Part shown: piece by piece, positions 34,782 through 44,099 of the stretch
Numbering within the stretch: the first letter of the stretch is position 1
Layout: the number at the start of each line of letters is the position of its first letter
Source: Chloroflexota bacterium
Lineage (GTDB): Bacteria > Chloroflexota > Limnocylindria > Limnocylindrales > CSP1-4
Length of the DNA stretch: 64,000 bases
NCBI GenBank assembly: GCA_016191395.1
Contig: JACPOS010000024.1
Coordinates: 1-64,000, forward strand
Reading direction: 5' to 3'
The notes under the pieces: model-generated
What the model saw: the letters and a program-made list of their open reading frames with translations, nothing else
Database searches by the model: none
What the model was told of the DNA's origin: nothing
Made by a program: the position numbers and the translations under genes

Positions 34782-35650
34782 ACCGGCCGCGCCTGAACGC
34801 GCTGGAGGTGCGCCGGACGCTCCGGGCCGCCGGCGTGCGGGCGAGCCATGCTCGGTCCCAGAACTTCCTCGCGGACCCGGACGTGCTCGAGGCGATCCTG
34901 GACCTCGCGGACGCGGGCGACGGCACGCGGGTGCTGGAGATCGGGCCCGGGCTCGGGATCCTGACGGGCGGACTCCTCGCCGCGGGCGCCGAGGTGACCG
35001 CGGTTGAGCTGGATCGGAATCTCGCCGCCTACCTCCACGCCCACCTGGCTGCGCCGATCGAGGCGGGCCGCCTCCGGCTGATGGAGGGTGACGCGCTGGA
35101 CCTGGACCTGCCGGACCTCGTCCCCGCGCCGTACCGGGTGGTCGCGAACATCCCGTACCACATCACCAGCCCCATCCTGCACCGGCTGCTGGAGCGGGCG
35201 CCGCGCCCGGAGCGGCTCGTGCTGATGGTCCAGGCGGAGGTCGCCGACCGCATCGCCGCCGCGCCGGGGCAGATGAGCTACCTGTCCGTCTTCGTCCAGT
35301 TCCATGCGACCGTCCGGGTCGCGCTCCGGGTGCCTCCGGAGGCGTTCGAGCCCGCGCCCAAGGTCGCCTCGGCGGTCGTGGTGCTGGAGCCCCATGCCGC
35401 CCGCGAGCTCCCGCCGGAGCGCGAGGAGGCACTCTGGGGCCTGGTCCAGTCCGGCTTCCGGGAGCGACGCAAGATGCTGCGCAACGTCCTGGCGCGCCAG
35501 CTCCACGGCGGCGCGGACGCGGCGACCGGCCCGATGGTGGGCCAGGTGCGCGTGGACGCAGCGCTGGCGACGGCGGGCATCGCGGGCGACCGCCGACCGC
35601 AGACCCTGTCGGTGGGCGACTGGGTGCGGCTCCTGGGGGCATTCGCGTGA
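34778..35650 (+). CDS. rsmA: 16S rRNA (adenine1518-N6/adenine1519-N6)-dimethyltransferase
   Basis: 290 residues. RsmA/KsgA dimethylates the two adenosines in the loop of helix 45, a checkpoint in 30S assembly. Motifs: SQNFLADPDVLEAIL, the SAM loop EIGPGLGILTGGLLAAG, and the catalytic NIPYHITSPILHRLL. The C-terminal helical domain has RRKMLRNVLARQL. ATG 34778 overlaps the tsaD stop by 4 bases, and its own stop overlaps the GTG of ispE. Confidence 0.96.
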   Translation: MNRPRLNALEVRRTLRAAGVRASHARSQNFLADPDVLEAILDLADAGDGTRVLEIGPGLGILTGGLLAAGAEVTAVELDRNLAAYLHAHLAAPIEAGRLRLMEGDALDLDLPDLVPAPYRVVANIPYHITSPILHRLLERAPRPERLVLMVQAEVADRIAAAPGQMSYLSVFVQFHATVRVALRVPPEAFEPAPKVASAVVVLEPHAARELPPEREEALWGLVQSGFRERRKMLRNVLARQLHGGADAATGPMVGQVRVDAALATAGIAGDRRPQTLSVGDWVRLLGAFA

Positions 35651-36657
35651 GCGGCGGCGGCGGTGCGCTGCACCCGGTGATTCGACTCGCTCCCGCGAAG
35701 CTGAACCTCACGCTGGCCGTCCTCGGGGTGCGCCACGACGGATTCCACGACCTGCATTCCGTCATGGTGCCCCTGGGCCTGGCCGATCGGCTGAGCTTCG
35801 CCCGAGCCGCCGGCTCCGCGGACAGCCTGCACGTCCTTGACGTCGCGAACCCCCGAGCCTCGCTGGACCCCGGCGGGTTCGGCTCGGTCCTCGCCGGCAT
35901 CGCCGAGGCGCGGCGCGCGGTCGGGAGGGGTGCAGAGACATTCCCCCTCGCCGTCCGGCTGGAGAAGCACATTCCCGTCGCCGCGGGCCTCGCCGGCGGG
36001 AGCAGCGACGCCGCCGCGGCGATCGACGGCGCGCTGGAGGCCTGGGGTGCCGAGCTGAACCTCGAGGACCGGCGGCGCGCCGCGGCCGCGACCGGCTCGG
36101 ACGTGCCGTTCTTCCTGGCCGGTGGCCCGGCGTTGGTCCAGGGCCGAGGTGAGCGGGTGGAGCCCCTCGCCGGGCTCGCCGGCGATCCGCCGGGCGTCCT
36201 GCTGGTGACACCCGCCGCCGCGTCGTCCACGCGCACTGCCTTCGAGGCCCTCGACACGGACCCGGCGGCGGCACCGGCAAGCCGCGGCTCTACCCGGCTG
36301 TCATCCGAGCATCTCGCCGCCGAATTGAGCCCCGGCCATCCGCCGATGCGCGCCGCGGGGCTGGTCAGCCGAGCCGGCGTCCTCGCGGTCGCGAACGACC
36401 TCGCCGCCGCCGCGGACATCCTCGTGCCCGGGCTCCGTTCGCTCCGTCGCTCCCTGATGCGCCTCCTTGGGGTCCCGATCGGGCTGTCCGGCTCGGGGCC
36501 CACCCTGTGGGCGCTCTATCCTGCTCTCGACGGCGCGGAGGAAGCCGCCGCCCGCGTGCGCGACGCGCTCCGACTGGGCCTGCTGGACAGTCCTGGATCG
36601 GGCCCACCGTTCGTTGCAGCCACGATCATCGTCGGACCACCTTGGAGGGAACCATGA
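35647..36657 (+). CDS. ispE: 4-diphosphocytidyl-2-C-methyl-D-erythritol kinase
   Basis: 336 residues. A GHMP kinase of the MEP isoprenoid pathway. Motifs: LAPAKLNLTLAVLGVRHDGFH, the ATP loop VAAGLAGGSSDAAAAI, and the GLSGSGPTLWALYP strand near the end. GTG 35647 overlaps the rsmA stop. The stop overlaps the ATG of ridA. The rsmA-ispE pairing is common. Its product feeds the prenyl diphosphate synthase encoded at 39924. Confidence 0.95.
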   Translation: MSGGGGALHPVIRLAPAKLNLTLAVLGVRHDGFHDLHSVMVPLGLADRLSFARAAGSADSLHVLDVANPRASLDPGGFGSVLAGIAEARRAVGRGAETFPLAVRLEKHIPVAAGLAGGSSDAAAAIDGALEAWGAELNLEDRRRAAAATGSDVPFFLAGGPALVQGRGERVEPLAGLAGDPPGVLLVTPAAASSTRTAFEALDTDPAAAPASRGSTRLSSEHLAAELSPGHPPMRAAGLVSRAGVLAVANDLAAAADILVPGLRSLRRSLMRLLGVPIGLSGSGPTLWALYPALDGAEEAAARVRDALRLGLLDSPGSGPPFVAATIIVGPPWREP

Positions 36658-37043
36658 CGCGCCGAGCCGTCAGCACTGCCAGCGCCCCCGGAGCGGTGGG
36701 GCCGTACAGCCAGGCCATCGTGACGGAGGACTACGTGTTCTGCTCCGGCCAGGTGGGCCTGGATCCGGCGAGCGGCGTCCTCATCGAAGGCGGCGTCGAG
36801 GCCCAGGCGGAGCGCGCCCTCCGGAACCTCGCCGCCGTGCTCGAGGCGGCTGGCTGCAGCTGGGCGGACGTCGTCAAGACGACCTGCTTCCTCGTCGACA
36901 TCAACGACTTCGCGGCGTTCAACGCGGTCTACGGACGGTTCATGCCGGACCCGCCGCCGGCCCGCTCCACGTTCGCCGTTGCCGCGCTCCCAAAGGCCGC
37001 CAGCGTCGAGATCGAGGCGATCGCCGTTCGTCCCCGGGCGTGA
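36654..37043 (+). CDS. ridA: RidA family 2-iminobutanoate/2-iminopropanoate deaminase
   Basis: 129 residues. RidA hydrolyses reactive enamine/imine products of PLP enzymes. Typical pieces: GAVGPYSQAIVTEDYVFCSG, QVGLDPASG, CFLVDINDFAAFNAVYGRF, and the catalytic Arg in PPARSTFAVAALPK. ATG 36654 is preceded by a strong GGAGGGA. The open frame extends upstream into ispE and is not used. Confidence 0.95.
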   Translation: MTRRAVSTASAPGAVGPYSQAIVTEDYVFCSGQVGLDPASGVLIEGGVEAQAERALRNLAAVLEAAGCSWADVVKTTCFLVDINDFAAFNAVYGRFMPDPPPARSTFAVAALPKAASVEIEAIAVRPRA

Positions 37044-37050
37044 CGCGAGT

Positions 37051-37085
37051 TTGACGCCCTCGCCGAGCCCCCCGAGAATGCCCGC
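37051..37085 (+). promoter_or_regulatory. glmU promoter, leaderless type
   Basis: TTGACG (37051-37056), a 17-bp spacer and GAGAAT (37074-37079), followed by six bases and the GTG of glmU. This is the best-formed complete promoter in the window and gives a predicted start site at the initiation codon. Confidence 0.6.
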
Positions 37086-38513
37086 GTGACCCCGTCACGT
37101 ACCGAGCCGTCCCCGCGGACGGCCGCGGTCGTCCTCGCCGCGGGCCTCGGCACGCGCATGCGCTCGCGGACGCCCAAGATCCTCCACCCGCTGTGTGGCC
37201 GGCCGATGCTCGCCTACGTGCTGGATGCATGGGAGGACGCGGCGTCGGCGCTGGACGCCGAGGGCGTCAGCACCGCCACGCCGGTCATCGTCTACTCGCC
37301 CGCCACCGAGGCCATCCGCGAGACCGTCGGTCAGCGCGGTCGCCTCGCGCTGCAGGACGTCCCGCGCGGCACCGGTGACGCGGTCCGCGCGGCGCTCGAT
37401 GCCGTGGCGGAGGGCGTGGAGGAGGTGCTGGTCCTGTCCGGCGACGTGCCCCTCGTCGTCGGTGAGCAGCTCATCGCCGTGATCGAGCAGCGGCGCCTGG
37501 ACGACGCGGCGATCACCCTCGCGTCCATCTTCGCCGCCGACCCTGGCGAGCTGGGCCGCGTCATCCGCAGCGAGTTCGGCTCCGTGGAGCGGATCGTCGA
37601 GGTGCGCGACGCGTCCGCCGAGGAGCTGGAGACGAACGAGGTGAACGCGGGCATCTACGCGTTCGACGCGGCGTGGCTCCGGCGGCGCATCGATGTCCTG
37701 AAGCCCGCGGCCTCGAACGGCGAGCTGTACCTCACCGACCTCGTCCAGCTTGCCCGCGACGACGGTCGAATCGTCAGCGCTGTCGGGTTCGACGACGACG
37801 GCACGCTCGATGGCATCAACGACCGGAGCCAGCTCGCGCAGGCGGAGTGGGCGCTCCGCGTCCGGATGAACGAGGCCCACATGCGTGCGGGCGTGACGAT
37901 GCGCGACCCGTCGACCGTGTACATCGACTGGGGAGTCACGATCGGCACGGACGTCCACCTGGACCCCGGCGTGCTCCTCAAGGGCGCGACGTCCGTCGGG
38001 GAGGGGAGCCTCATCGGGCCGGAGACCTCGATCGTGGACTCCTCCATCGGCCGGGAATGCGCCGTCCGCCGCAGCGTCGTCGAGCACTCCACGGTGGAGG
38101 ACGGCGCGACCGTCGGGCCGTTCGCGCATCTCCGCCCTGGCAGCCACATTGGCGCGGGTGCGGAGATCGGCAACTTCGCGGAGGTCAAGAACTCGCGCCT
38201 CGGCGCGCGGGTGAAGCAGCACCACGTGAGCTATCTCGGCGACGCGGTGGTTGGCGCCGGCACGAACGTGGGCGCGGGCACGATCACGGCGAACTGGGAC
38301 GGGCGGACGAAGCACCGAACCACGATCGGCGAGAACGCGTTCCTGGGCGTGGACACGATGCTCGTCGCGCCGGTGGAGGTCGGCGAGGGAGCGAAGACGG
38401 GCGCCGGCGCCGTGGTCACGAGGGACGTGCCGGCCGGCAAGCTCTCCGTCGGCGTGCCCGCCCGGATCCGCGAGCCGCGAGTCAGGCCGGAGCCGAAGCC
38501 GGAGCCCTCATGA
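37086..38513 (+). CDS. glmU: Bifunctional GlcNAc-1-phosphate uridyltransferase / GlcN-1-phosphate acetyltransferase
   Basis: 475 residues, standard for GlmU. It finishes UDP-GlcNAc synthesis after GlmS and GlmM. The N-terminal nucleotidyltransferase has VVLAAGLGTRMRS with PKILHPLCGRPM and DVPRGTGDAVRAAL. The C-terminal left-handed beta-helix acetyltransferase starts near residue 265 (DPSTVYIDWGVTIGTDVHLD), with GPFAHLRPGSHIG, NFAEVKNSRL and VGAGTITANWDGRTKH. GTG start with no Shine-Dalgarno, six bases after a -10 box. The stop overlaps the next gene. Confidence 0.97.
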   Translation: MTPSRTEPSPRTAAVVLAAGLGTRMRSRTPKILHPLCGRPMLAYVLDAWEDAASALDAEGVSTATPVIVYSPATEAIRETVGQRGRLALQDVPRGTGDAVRAALDAVAEGVEEVLVLSGDVPLVVGEQLIAVIEQRRLDDAAITLASIFAADPGELGRVIRSEFGSVERIVEVRDASAEELETNEVNAGIYAFDAAWLRRRIDVLKPAASNGELYLTDLVQLARDDGRIVSAVGFDDDGTLDGINDRSQLAQAEWALRVRMNEAHMRAGVTMRDPSTVYIDWGVTIGTDVHLDPGVLLKGATSVGEGSLIGPETSIVDSSIGRECAVRRSVVEHSTVEDGATVGPFAHLRPGSHIGAGAEIGNFAEVKNSRLGARVKQHHVSYLGDAVVGAGTNVGAGTITANWDGRTKHRTTIGENAFLGVDTMLVAPVEVGEGAKTGAGAVVTRDVPAGKLSVGVPARIREPRVRPEPKPEPS

Positions 38514-39934
38514 GCTTCCCGCTCGGCGACATCCTGTTCCTCGTCTTCCTGACCTTCCTGGAGGGCTTCTTCGTCGCCGCGGAGATCGCGCTCGTGTCCG
38601 TGCGCCGCAGCCGCATCGACCAGCTCGTGGAGGAGGGGAGCGCCAGCGCGCGCCGCGTCCGCAGGCTGATCGACGACCCCGGCCGCTTCCTCGCGGTCGC
38701 GCAGATCGGCCTGACGATGATCGGGTTCTTCGCGTCGGCGTTCGCCGCGATCAGCCTCGCCGACGGCCTCCAGAACCTGCTCGAGAGCCTGGGCATGGAA
38801 GCCGGCGCCGCCGGTGGAACGGCGCTGGTCGTGGTCACCGTCATCCTGGCGCTGTTCACGATCGTCTTCGCCGAGTTGATCCCGAAGTCCATCGCACTCG
38901 CAAGCCCGGAGCGATTCGCGCTCGTGCTGTCCCGCCCCATCGACGTCATCGCCCGCCTGCTTGGCCCGGTCGTGACGATCCTCAGCGGCATCACCCGGTG
39001 GGTCGCCCGGTCCATCGGCGTGGACATCAACCAGGAGGCGCAGATCAGCGCGGACGAGCTGCGGCTGATCGTGGAGCGCGGCGGCGAGCAGGGCGTCCTC
39101 GAGGCGGAAGAGGAGCAGATGATCAACGCGGTCATCGAGCTCGGCGAGCGCCGCGTCCACGAGGTGATGATCCCGCGCGTCGCGATCGCGGCCCTGGCCT
39201 CCGACGCGACCCTGGACGACGCGATCGACCTCGTCATCGAGGTCGGCCACTCGCGGATCCCCGTCTACCACGACTCCATCGACGAGATCGTCGGCATCCT
39301 CTACGCGAAGGACCTGCTGCCGTACCTCAAGCCCGACGCGGGCCCACGGCCGGCGCTCCGCAAGCTCCTCCGGCCGCCCGTGCTCGTGCCCGAGTCGATG
39401 ACCATCGACGACCTGCTCCACGAGCTCCAGCGGCGCAAGGTGCACATCGCGGTGGTGCTCGACGAGTACGGCGGGACCGCCGGCCTGGTCACGATCGAGG
39501 ACCTCCTGGAGGAGATCGTCGGCGAGATCCAGGACGAGTACGACGTGGAGGAGCCCATGGTCGTGCGCCTGTCCGACCATGAGGCCCGTGTCGACGGTCG
39601 AGCAGACGTCGACGAGCTCCTGGAGCTGTTCGACCTGGACCTCAAGCTCGAGGACGCCGAGGAGTACGACACGGTGGGTGGCCTGCTGTACCACCGCGTG
39701 GGTGGCGTGCCGGCTCCGGGCGACTCCATCGACGTCGATGGCCTGCGCCTGACCGTCGAGACGACGGACGGCCGGCGCGTCGGCAAGGTGCTCGTCACCC
39801 GCAGGATCGGGGAGCAGGCCGGTGATGGACCGGCCGGCGCAGGTGGCGACGAGAGCCCGCCGACCGTCCCTCGTCGCGGTGAGCGCCGCACGGCGAGCGG
39901 CCGGGGCTCGAAGCGGGGACCGGCTACGCGCTGA
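38510..39934 (+). CDS. CNNM-transmembrane / CBS-domain protein (CorC/HlyC family)
   Basis: 474 residues, membrane protein. The DUF21/CNNM domain (residues about 1-200) has several hydrophobic helices (LFLVFLTFLEGFFVAAEIAL; LVVVTVILALFTIVFAELIP). Next comes a CBS pair (EVMIPRVAIAALASDATLDD through HIAVVLDEYGGTAGLVTIED), then a CorC_HlyC transporter-associated domain (GRADVDELLELFDLDL), and a basic disordered tail. Relatives are involved in Mg/Co efflux or cation homeostasis; the substrate here is unknown. ATG 38510 overlaps the glmU stop. Its 3' end overlaps the convergent minus-strand gene by about 11 bases. Confidence 0.93.
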   Translation: MSFPLGDILFLVFLTFLEGFFVAAEIALVSVRRSRIDQLVEEGSASARRVRRLIDDPGRFLAVAQIGLTMIGFFASAFAAISLADGLQNLLESLGMEAGAAGGTALVVVTVILALFTIVFAELIPKSIALASPERFALVLSRPIDVIARLLGPVVTILSGITRWVARSIGVDINQEAQISADELRLIVERGGEQGVLEAEEEQMINAVIELGERRVHEVMIPRVAIAALASDATLDDAIDLVIEVGHSRIPVYHDSIDEIVGILYAKDLLPYLKPDAGPRPALRKLLRPPVLVPESMTIDDLLHELQRRKVHIAVVLDEYGGTAGLVTIEDLLEEIVGEIQDEYDVEEPMVVRLSDHEARVDGRADVDELLELFDLDLKLEDAEEYDTVGGLLYHRVGGVPAPGDSIDVDGLRLTVETTDGRRVGKVLVTRRIGEQAGDGPAGAGGDESPPTVPRRGERRTASGRGSKRGPATR

Positions 39935-40943
39935 TCACCGAGCGGACGATCTCCTCGAGGCGTTCGCGAGGCTCGCGCTCCAGCGTCCCGGCGGAATCCA
40001 GTGCCGCGAGCGCGCGATCACGATGCAGGCGAGCCTGGTCGCGGGTGTAGTCGCGAGCCCCGGTTCGCTCCAGGATCGCGACGATCTCGGCGACGTGCTC
40101 CGGGATGAGCCGGCCATTCGCGTAGAGCTCGGTCAGCCGCTCCCGGTCCGCCGGCGACGCGTGCTCGAACGCGTAGATCACCGGCAGGGTCTTCTTCTTG
40201 CGCGGGACGTCGGTCGGCTCCTTGCCCGTCGCCACCTCCGGGCCCCAGATGCCGAGCAGGTCGTCGTTGAGCTGGAACGCGATGCCCAGGTCCCAGCCGA
40301 AGGCTCGGTAGCTGGCGATGATCGCCTCGTCCTCGGTCGCGAGGACGGCGCCCGCCTCGATCGAGGCGGAGATGAGGGCCGCCGTCTTGCGGCCGATCAT
40401 GTCGAAGTAGAGCGCGACCGACAGGCCGTCGTCGTGCTCCGCCATCCAGATGTCGAGGAACTGGCCCTCGCACAGCGCCACGCACGTATGGTCGTACAGG
40501 CGCATGAGCCGCAGGACGGTGTGGTCGGAGAACCCGAGGTCGGTCAGGCGGTGCAGCGCGACCCGGCTCAGGCTGAACAGCATGTCGCCGGCGTTGATCG
40601 CCTGGGGAACGCCGTGCAGCGCCCACAGCGTTGGCCGGTGGCGCCGCTCGCGGTCGTCGTCCTCGATGTCGTCGTGGACGAGGCTGAAGTTGTGGCCCAG
40701 CTCCACGGCCGCGGCACCGGGCAGCGCGCCCTCGTGCTGACCGGTGATCGACGAGTACGCGAGGAGGCCGAGCAGCGGCCGCATGCGCTTGCCGGTGGAG
40801 CCGGAGCCGTCCAGCCCCAGGTGGTAGCGGACCATCTCGTACACGCCTGCGGTCGCGGGATCCGTGCTCCCGACCACGCGCATGATCTCCGCCTCCGTAT
40901 CGGCGATGAGCTGCGCGACGTCTGGACTGGTGGAGAGGGCCAT
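39924..40943 (-). CDS. Polyprenyl (geranylgeranyl-type) diphosphate synthase
   Basis: 339 residues, an all-helical trans-prenyltransferase. It condenses IPP with allylic diphosphates. The first Asp-rich motif is LVHDDIEDDDRERRHRPT, and the second is FQLNDDLLGIWG, where the usual DDxxD is DDLLG, as seen in other prenyl synthases of this subgroup. GKRMRPLLGLLAY precedes them. Product chain length cannot be called. I start at the ATG whose complement is at 40941-40943; the open frame upstream is non-coding. A TACACT box lies seven bases upstream, so it is probably leaderless. It converges with the CNNM gene. Confidence 0.93.
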   Translation of the reverse strand: MALSTSPDVAQLIADTEAEIMRVVGSTDPATAGVYEMVRYHLGLDGSGSTGKRMRPLLGLLAYSSITGQHEGALPGAAAVELGHNFSLVHDDIEDDDRERRHRPTLWALHGVPQAINAGDMLFSLSRVALHRLTDLGFSDHTVLRLMRLYDHTCVALCEGQFLDIWMAEHDDGLSVALYFDMIGRKTAALISASIEAGAVLATEDEAIIASYRAFGWDLGIAFQLNDDLLGIWGPEVATGKEPTDVPRKKKTLPVIYAFEHASPADRERLTELYANGRLIPEHVAEIVAILERTGARDYTRDQARLHRDRALAALDSAGTLEREPRERLEEIVRSVISA

Positions 40944-40956
40944 CCGGGCGAGTGTA
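40944..40956 (-). promoter_or_regulatory. Leaderless-type -10 box for the prenyl synthase gene
   Basis: On the minus strand TACACT (40956 to 40951) is followed by seven bases and the ATG at 40943. This is the same box and distance as at cdaA and glmS. No Shine-Dalgarno is present. Confidence 0.5.
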
Positions 40957-41113
40957 CCGGGTGGCCGGGACAAACGTGCTCGGCGAAAGTAGCGGGTTCG
41001 CGCCGCATGGTCCCGGGTACCACTCGCATCCATCGGCCCGTTGTTGGGGACCGTGGCCATCTTGCGCCCCGTGCCGCTCCGGGCGAGAGTGCCCCGATCG
41101 CGGGAGGCATCGA

Positions 41114-41161
41114 GGCACGGTTCGTACCGCGGCCGCCAGGACCGTGCCGAGCCACTGGCGG
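41114..41161 (+). promoter_or_regulatory. Two interlocked inverted repeats in the leader of the SRPBCC gene
   Basis: GGCACGGT (41114-41121) pairs with ACCGTGCC (41141-41148). CCGCCAG (41133-41139) pairs with CTGGCGG (41155-41161). The left arm of the second hairpin lies in the loop of the first, so they could form a pseudoknot or compete. They end 29 bases before the ATG at 41191. This is the only notable structure in the 247-bp gap between the divergent genes. Function is inferred only. Confidence 0.4.
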
Positions 41162-41190
41162 ACCCGGCCCGCACGCTGTGGAGGCGAGCC

Positions 41191-41652
41191 ATGACGCTTG
41201 TCAGGATGGCCGAACACCTGGACGTTCCCGTGGAGCGTGTGTTCGAGCTGGTGACCGACTTCAAGCGCTATCCAGAGTGGAACGTCAACTACACCGAGAT
41301 TCGCGAGGTTGTCGGACCGCCCCTTGCAGTCGGCACGCGCATTCACGCCGTGATGAGGCTGCTGGGGCGGACCATGGACGGCTGGGGTGAGATCGTCGAG
41401 GTCGACCCGCCCCGCATGCTGAAGTTCAAGGGCACGAGCCCCGAGGGCGGCAGCAACACCATCGTGTATCACTTCACCCGATCGGGGATCGGCACGGACG
41501 CCGAGGTCGAGATCGAGTACGAGCTGCCCTCGGGCATCCTCGGCCAGATCGCGGATCGGCTGTTCATCGAGCGATCGGTGGAGCGCGACATGCGCCATTC
41601 CAACGAGAACTTCAAGGCGCTCCTGCAGGTCAGGGAGCCTGTGCACGCCTGA
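41191..41652 (+). CDS. SRPBCC (polyketide cyclase-like) family protein
   Basis: 153 residues. The helix-grip fold is recognisable: MAEHLDVPVERVFELVTDFK then RYPEWNVNYTEIREV, followed by strands VGTRIHAVMRLLG and WGEIVEVDPPRMLKFKG, and a long C-terminal helix. These proteins bind hydrophobic ligands or lipids; the ligand is unknown. I chose ATG 41191, preceded by GGAGGCGAG; the open frame further upstream is in the structured intergenic region. recO follows after a 9-bp-stem hairpin. Confidence 0.8.
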   Translation: MTLVRMAEHLDVPVERVFELVTDFKRYPEWNVNYTEIREVVGPPLAVGTRIHAVMRLLGRTMDGWGEIVEVDPPRMLKFKGTSPEGGSNTIVYHFTRSGIGTDAEVEIEYELPSGILGQIADRLFIERSVERDMRHSNENFKALLQVREPVHA

Positions 41653-41674
41653 CCGGCAGTTGACGCCCGGCAGG

Positions 41675-41698
41675 TGGCCCCGGCCTCGTCCGGGGCCA
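41675..41698 (+). terminator. GC-rich hairpin between the SRPBCC gene and recO
   Basis: TGGCCCCGG (41675-41683), loop CCTCGT, CCGGGGCCA (41690-41698): a perfect nine-base stem. It starts 22 bp after the SRPBCC stop. The following bases (TCTCGCATC) are not a T-run, so it may be a weak or Rho-assisted terminator. Confidence 0.45.
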
Positions 41699-41726
41699 TC
41701 TCGCATCGTGCGAGGCGCGGGCGGTG

Positions 41727-41739
41727 TACCGTCGGTACC
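41727..41739 (+). promoter_or_regulatory. Leaderless-type -10 box before recO
   Basis: TACCGT (41727-41732) followed by seven bases and the GTG at 41740. No Shine-Dalgarno fits. The -35 region is unclear. Confidence 0.35.
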
Positions 41740-42534
41740 GTGCCCGCGCCCCGCCGCTACGTCACCGAGGCCATCGTCCTGTCACGCTTCGACTACGGCG
41801 AGGCAGACCGGATCCTGACGCTCATCACGCCCGGGGGCGGCAAGATCAAGGCGATCGCCAAGGGGATTCGGCGGCAGAAGTCGCGCATCGGCGGGAGCCT
41901 GGAGCCCTTCGCCGAGCTTCGCCTCGCGCTGGCACAGGGCCGCACATTCGAGGTCGTCACCCAGGTGGAGGTCGTCCACGCCTGGCTGAACCTGCGCGAC
42001 GACCTCGTGTCCTTCGGGACGGCGTCGTACATGGCGGAGCTCGCCGACGGGACGCTCGAGGAGCGCCACGCAGCCGAGTCCGTGTACATCCTCCTCAAGC
42101 GCGCCTACGAGATCCTCGACGCCGGGATGACCCCCGGGCGGGTGGCGCGGTGGTTCGAGATGCACCTCGCCGACGAGCTGGGCGTTCGACCCGAGGTCGA
42201 CCGGTGCGTGGAGTGCGGGCGGCTGCTCGAGGCCGATGAGCGATACCGCTGGATGCCACCGCTCGGCGGCGTGCTGTGCGACCGATGCCCGGGACCGCCG
42301 TTCGAGCGCGCCGCGCTCTCGCTGGACGCCCTGAAGCTCCTGAAGGCGTACCAGCGCCAGGACGTGGAGGCGCTGGCCGCGTTGCGCGTCCGGCCCGAGG
42401 TGGAGCGGGAGGTGGAGATCGCGATGCGCGAGTTCCTCGCCTACTCGCTGGATCGCAAGCCGCGTTCGCTCGCGTTCCTCGACGAGGTACGCTCGAACGA
42501 GGCGGCCCGTGCCCACGCTGCGCCGCGACCCTGA
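41740..42534 (+). CDS. recO: DNA repair protein RecO
   Basis: 264 residues. RecO works with RecR and RecF to load RecA onto SSB-coated single-stranded DNA. The N-terminal OB fold has [20 protein letters not shown], and [20 protein letters not shown] is diagnostic. The C-terminal part has a zinc finger: CVEC and CDRC about 27 residues apart. I start at GTG 41740; the part of the open frame before this does not match the family. glyQS follows after a gap holding its own -10 box. Confidence 0.93.
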   Translation: MPAPRRYVTEAIVLSRFDYGEADRILTLITPGGGKIKAIAKGIRRQKSRIGGSLEPFAELRLALAQGRTFEVVTQVEVVHAWLNLRDDLVSFGTASYMAELADGTLEERHAAESVYILLKRAYEILDAGMTPGRVARWFEMHLADELGVRPEVDRCVECGRLLEADERYRWMPPLGGVLCDRCPGPPFERAALSLDALKLLKAYQRQDVEALAALRVRPEVEREVEIAMREFLAYSLDRKPRSLAFLDEVRSNEAARAHAAPRP

Positions 42535-42583
42535 CGCGACGAGGACCGTCTCGACCCACCGTCCGTGTTCGTGGGGCCTCCTC

Positions 42584-42592
42584 TGCTAGCAT
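42584..42592 (+). promoter_or_regulatory. Extended -10 box for glyQS
   Basis: TGCTAGCAT fits TGnTAnnnT. The predicted transcript would have a leader of about 60 bases. A GGGAG sequence lies before the GTG at 42657. No clear -35 is visible. Confidence 0.45.
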
Positions 42593-42656
42593 CGGCCGGC
42601 CTACGCAGCCCTCGACCGTCCCTTCCACGGCCGGTCCCCAACGGGAGTCCCAGCGC

Positions 42657-44057
42657 GTGACGCACCCCCAGACAACCGACCCTGGTCCGGCCGTGGCCGA
42701 GCTCGACACGATCGTCTCGCTCGCGAAGCGGCGCGGCTTCGTGTACCCGAGCTCGGAGATCTACGGCGGGATCAACGCCGTCTGGGACTACGGACCGCTC
42801 GGGGTGGAGCTGAAGAACAACGTCAAGCGTGCCTGGTGGCGGGCGATGGTCCAGGAGCGCGACGACATCGTGGGCCTGGACGCGGGCATCCTGATGCACC
42901 CGCAGGTGTGGGTCACCTCCGGCCATGTCGGGTCGTTCAGCGACCCGCTGGTGGAGTGCCAGACAGACCATCGGCGGTTCCGGCTCGATGAGCTGCCGGG
43001 CGGCGAGAACCTGTCCGCGACCGACCTGCGCGACCCCGGGATCGTGGAGCGCCTCGGGCTCAAGTGCCCGGTAGACGGCGGGCCGCTGTCCGCACCGCGC
43101 CAGTTCAACCTCATGTTCAAGACGCACATGGGGCCGATCGAGGAGGACTCCAACGCGGTCTATCTGCGCCCGGAGACGGCCCAGGGCAGCTACGTCAACT
43201 TCAAGAACGTCCAGCAGTCCTCGCGGAAGAAGCTGCCGTTCGGGATCGCCCAGATCGGCAAGAGCTTCCGGAACGAGATCAGCCCGGGGAACTTCGTCTT
43301 CCGGATGCGCGAGTTCGAGCAGATGGAGATGCAGTACTTCGTCCGCCCGGACGAGGCCGCCCGGATCTTCGAGGAGTGGCTGCCGCGGCGGCTCGACTGG
43401 TACACGCGCTACGGCGTGAACCCGGAGCGGCTGCGCTTCCGCGAGCACGCGCCCGACGAGCTTGCCCACTACGCGAAGAAGGCGATCGACGTGGAGTACC
43501 GCTTCCCGTTCGGCTGGAAGGAGCTGGAGGGCATCCACAACCGCGGCGACTTCGACCTCTCGCGCCACCAGGCGGAGTCCGGCGAGAACCTGGAGTACTT
43601 CGACCCGGCGACCGAGGAGCACTTCGTGCCGTTCATCGTCGAGACGGCCGGCGGTCCGGATCGGTCGGCGTTCACCTTCCTGATCGACAGCTACCGGGAG
43701 GAGGAGGTCCGGGGGGAGAAGCGGGTCGTCCTCGGGCTCAACGCGGACCTTGCGCCGTACAAGGTGGCGGTCCTGCCGCTGCTCAAGAAGCGGCCCGAGA
43801 TCGTCGAGATCGCGCACCGCCTCCGGGATGACATCGCCCGCGACACGATGGCCGTCTACGACGACACCGCCGCGATCGGCAAGCTCTACCGGCGCCAGGA
43901 CGAGATCGGCACGCCCTGGTGCGTGTGCATCGACGTGGAGTCGCTGGAGGACGGCGCCGCCACCATCCGCGATCGCGACTCGATGACGCAGGAGCGCCTT
44001 CCTATCGAAGGCATCAAGCGCGCGATCCTCGACAAGCTCTCCGCCGCCCGCGGCTAG
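42657..44057 (+). CDS. glyQS: Glycyl-tRNA synthetase, single-chain dimeric type
   Basis: 466 residues. A class II synthetase that charges tRNA-Gly. Features: [19 protein letters not shown], class II motif 2 around [38 protein letters not shown], and the anticodon-binding domain near the end ([20 protein letters not shown]). The start is GTG 42657 with a plausible GGGAG upstream; the open frame before it is a shadow of recO. This is the alpha2 type, not the alpha2beta2 glyQ/glyS type of many bacteria. Confidence 0.96.
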   Translation: MTHPQTTDPGPAVAELDTIVSLAKRRGFVYPSSEIYGGINAVWDYGPLGVELKNNVKRAWWRAMVQERDDIVGLDAGILMHPQVWVTSGHVGSFSDPLVECQTDHRRFRLDELPGGENLSATDLRDPGIVERLGLKCPVDGGPLSAPRQFNLMFKTHMGPIEEDSNAVYLRPETAQGSYVNFKNVQQSSRKKLPFGIAQIGKSFRNEISPGNFVFRMREFEQMEMQYFVRPDEAARIFEEWLPRRLDWYTRYGVNPERLRFREHAPDELAHYAKKAIDVEYRFPFGWKELEGIHNRGDFDLSRHQAESGENLEYFDPATEEHFVPFIVETAGGPDRSAFTFLIDSYREEEVRGEKRVVLGLNADLAPYKVAVLPLLKKRPEIVEIAHRLRDDIARDTMAVYDDTAAIGKLYRRQDEIGTPWCVCIDVESLEDGAATIRDRDSMTQERLPIEGIKRAILDKLSAARG

Positions 44058-44099
44058 CCCTGCCCGTCGCGACGGCTCGGGCCCACCGGCTCTGGGGCC

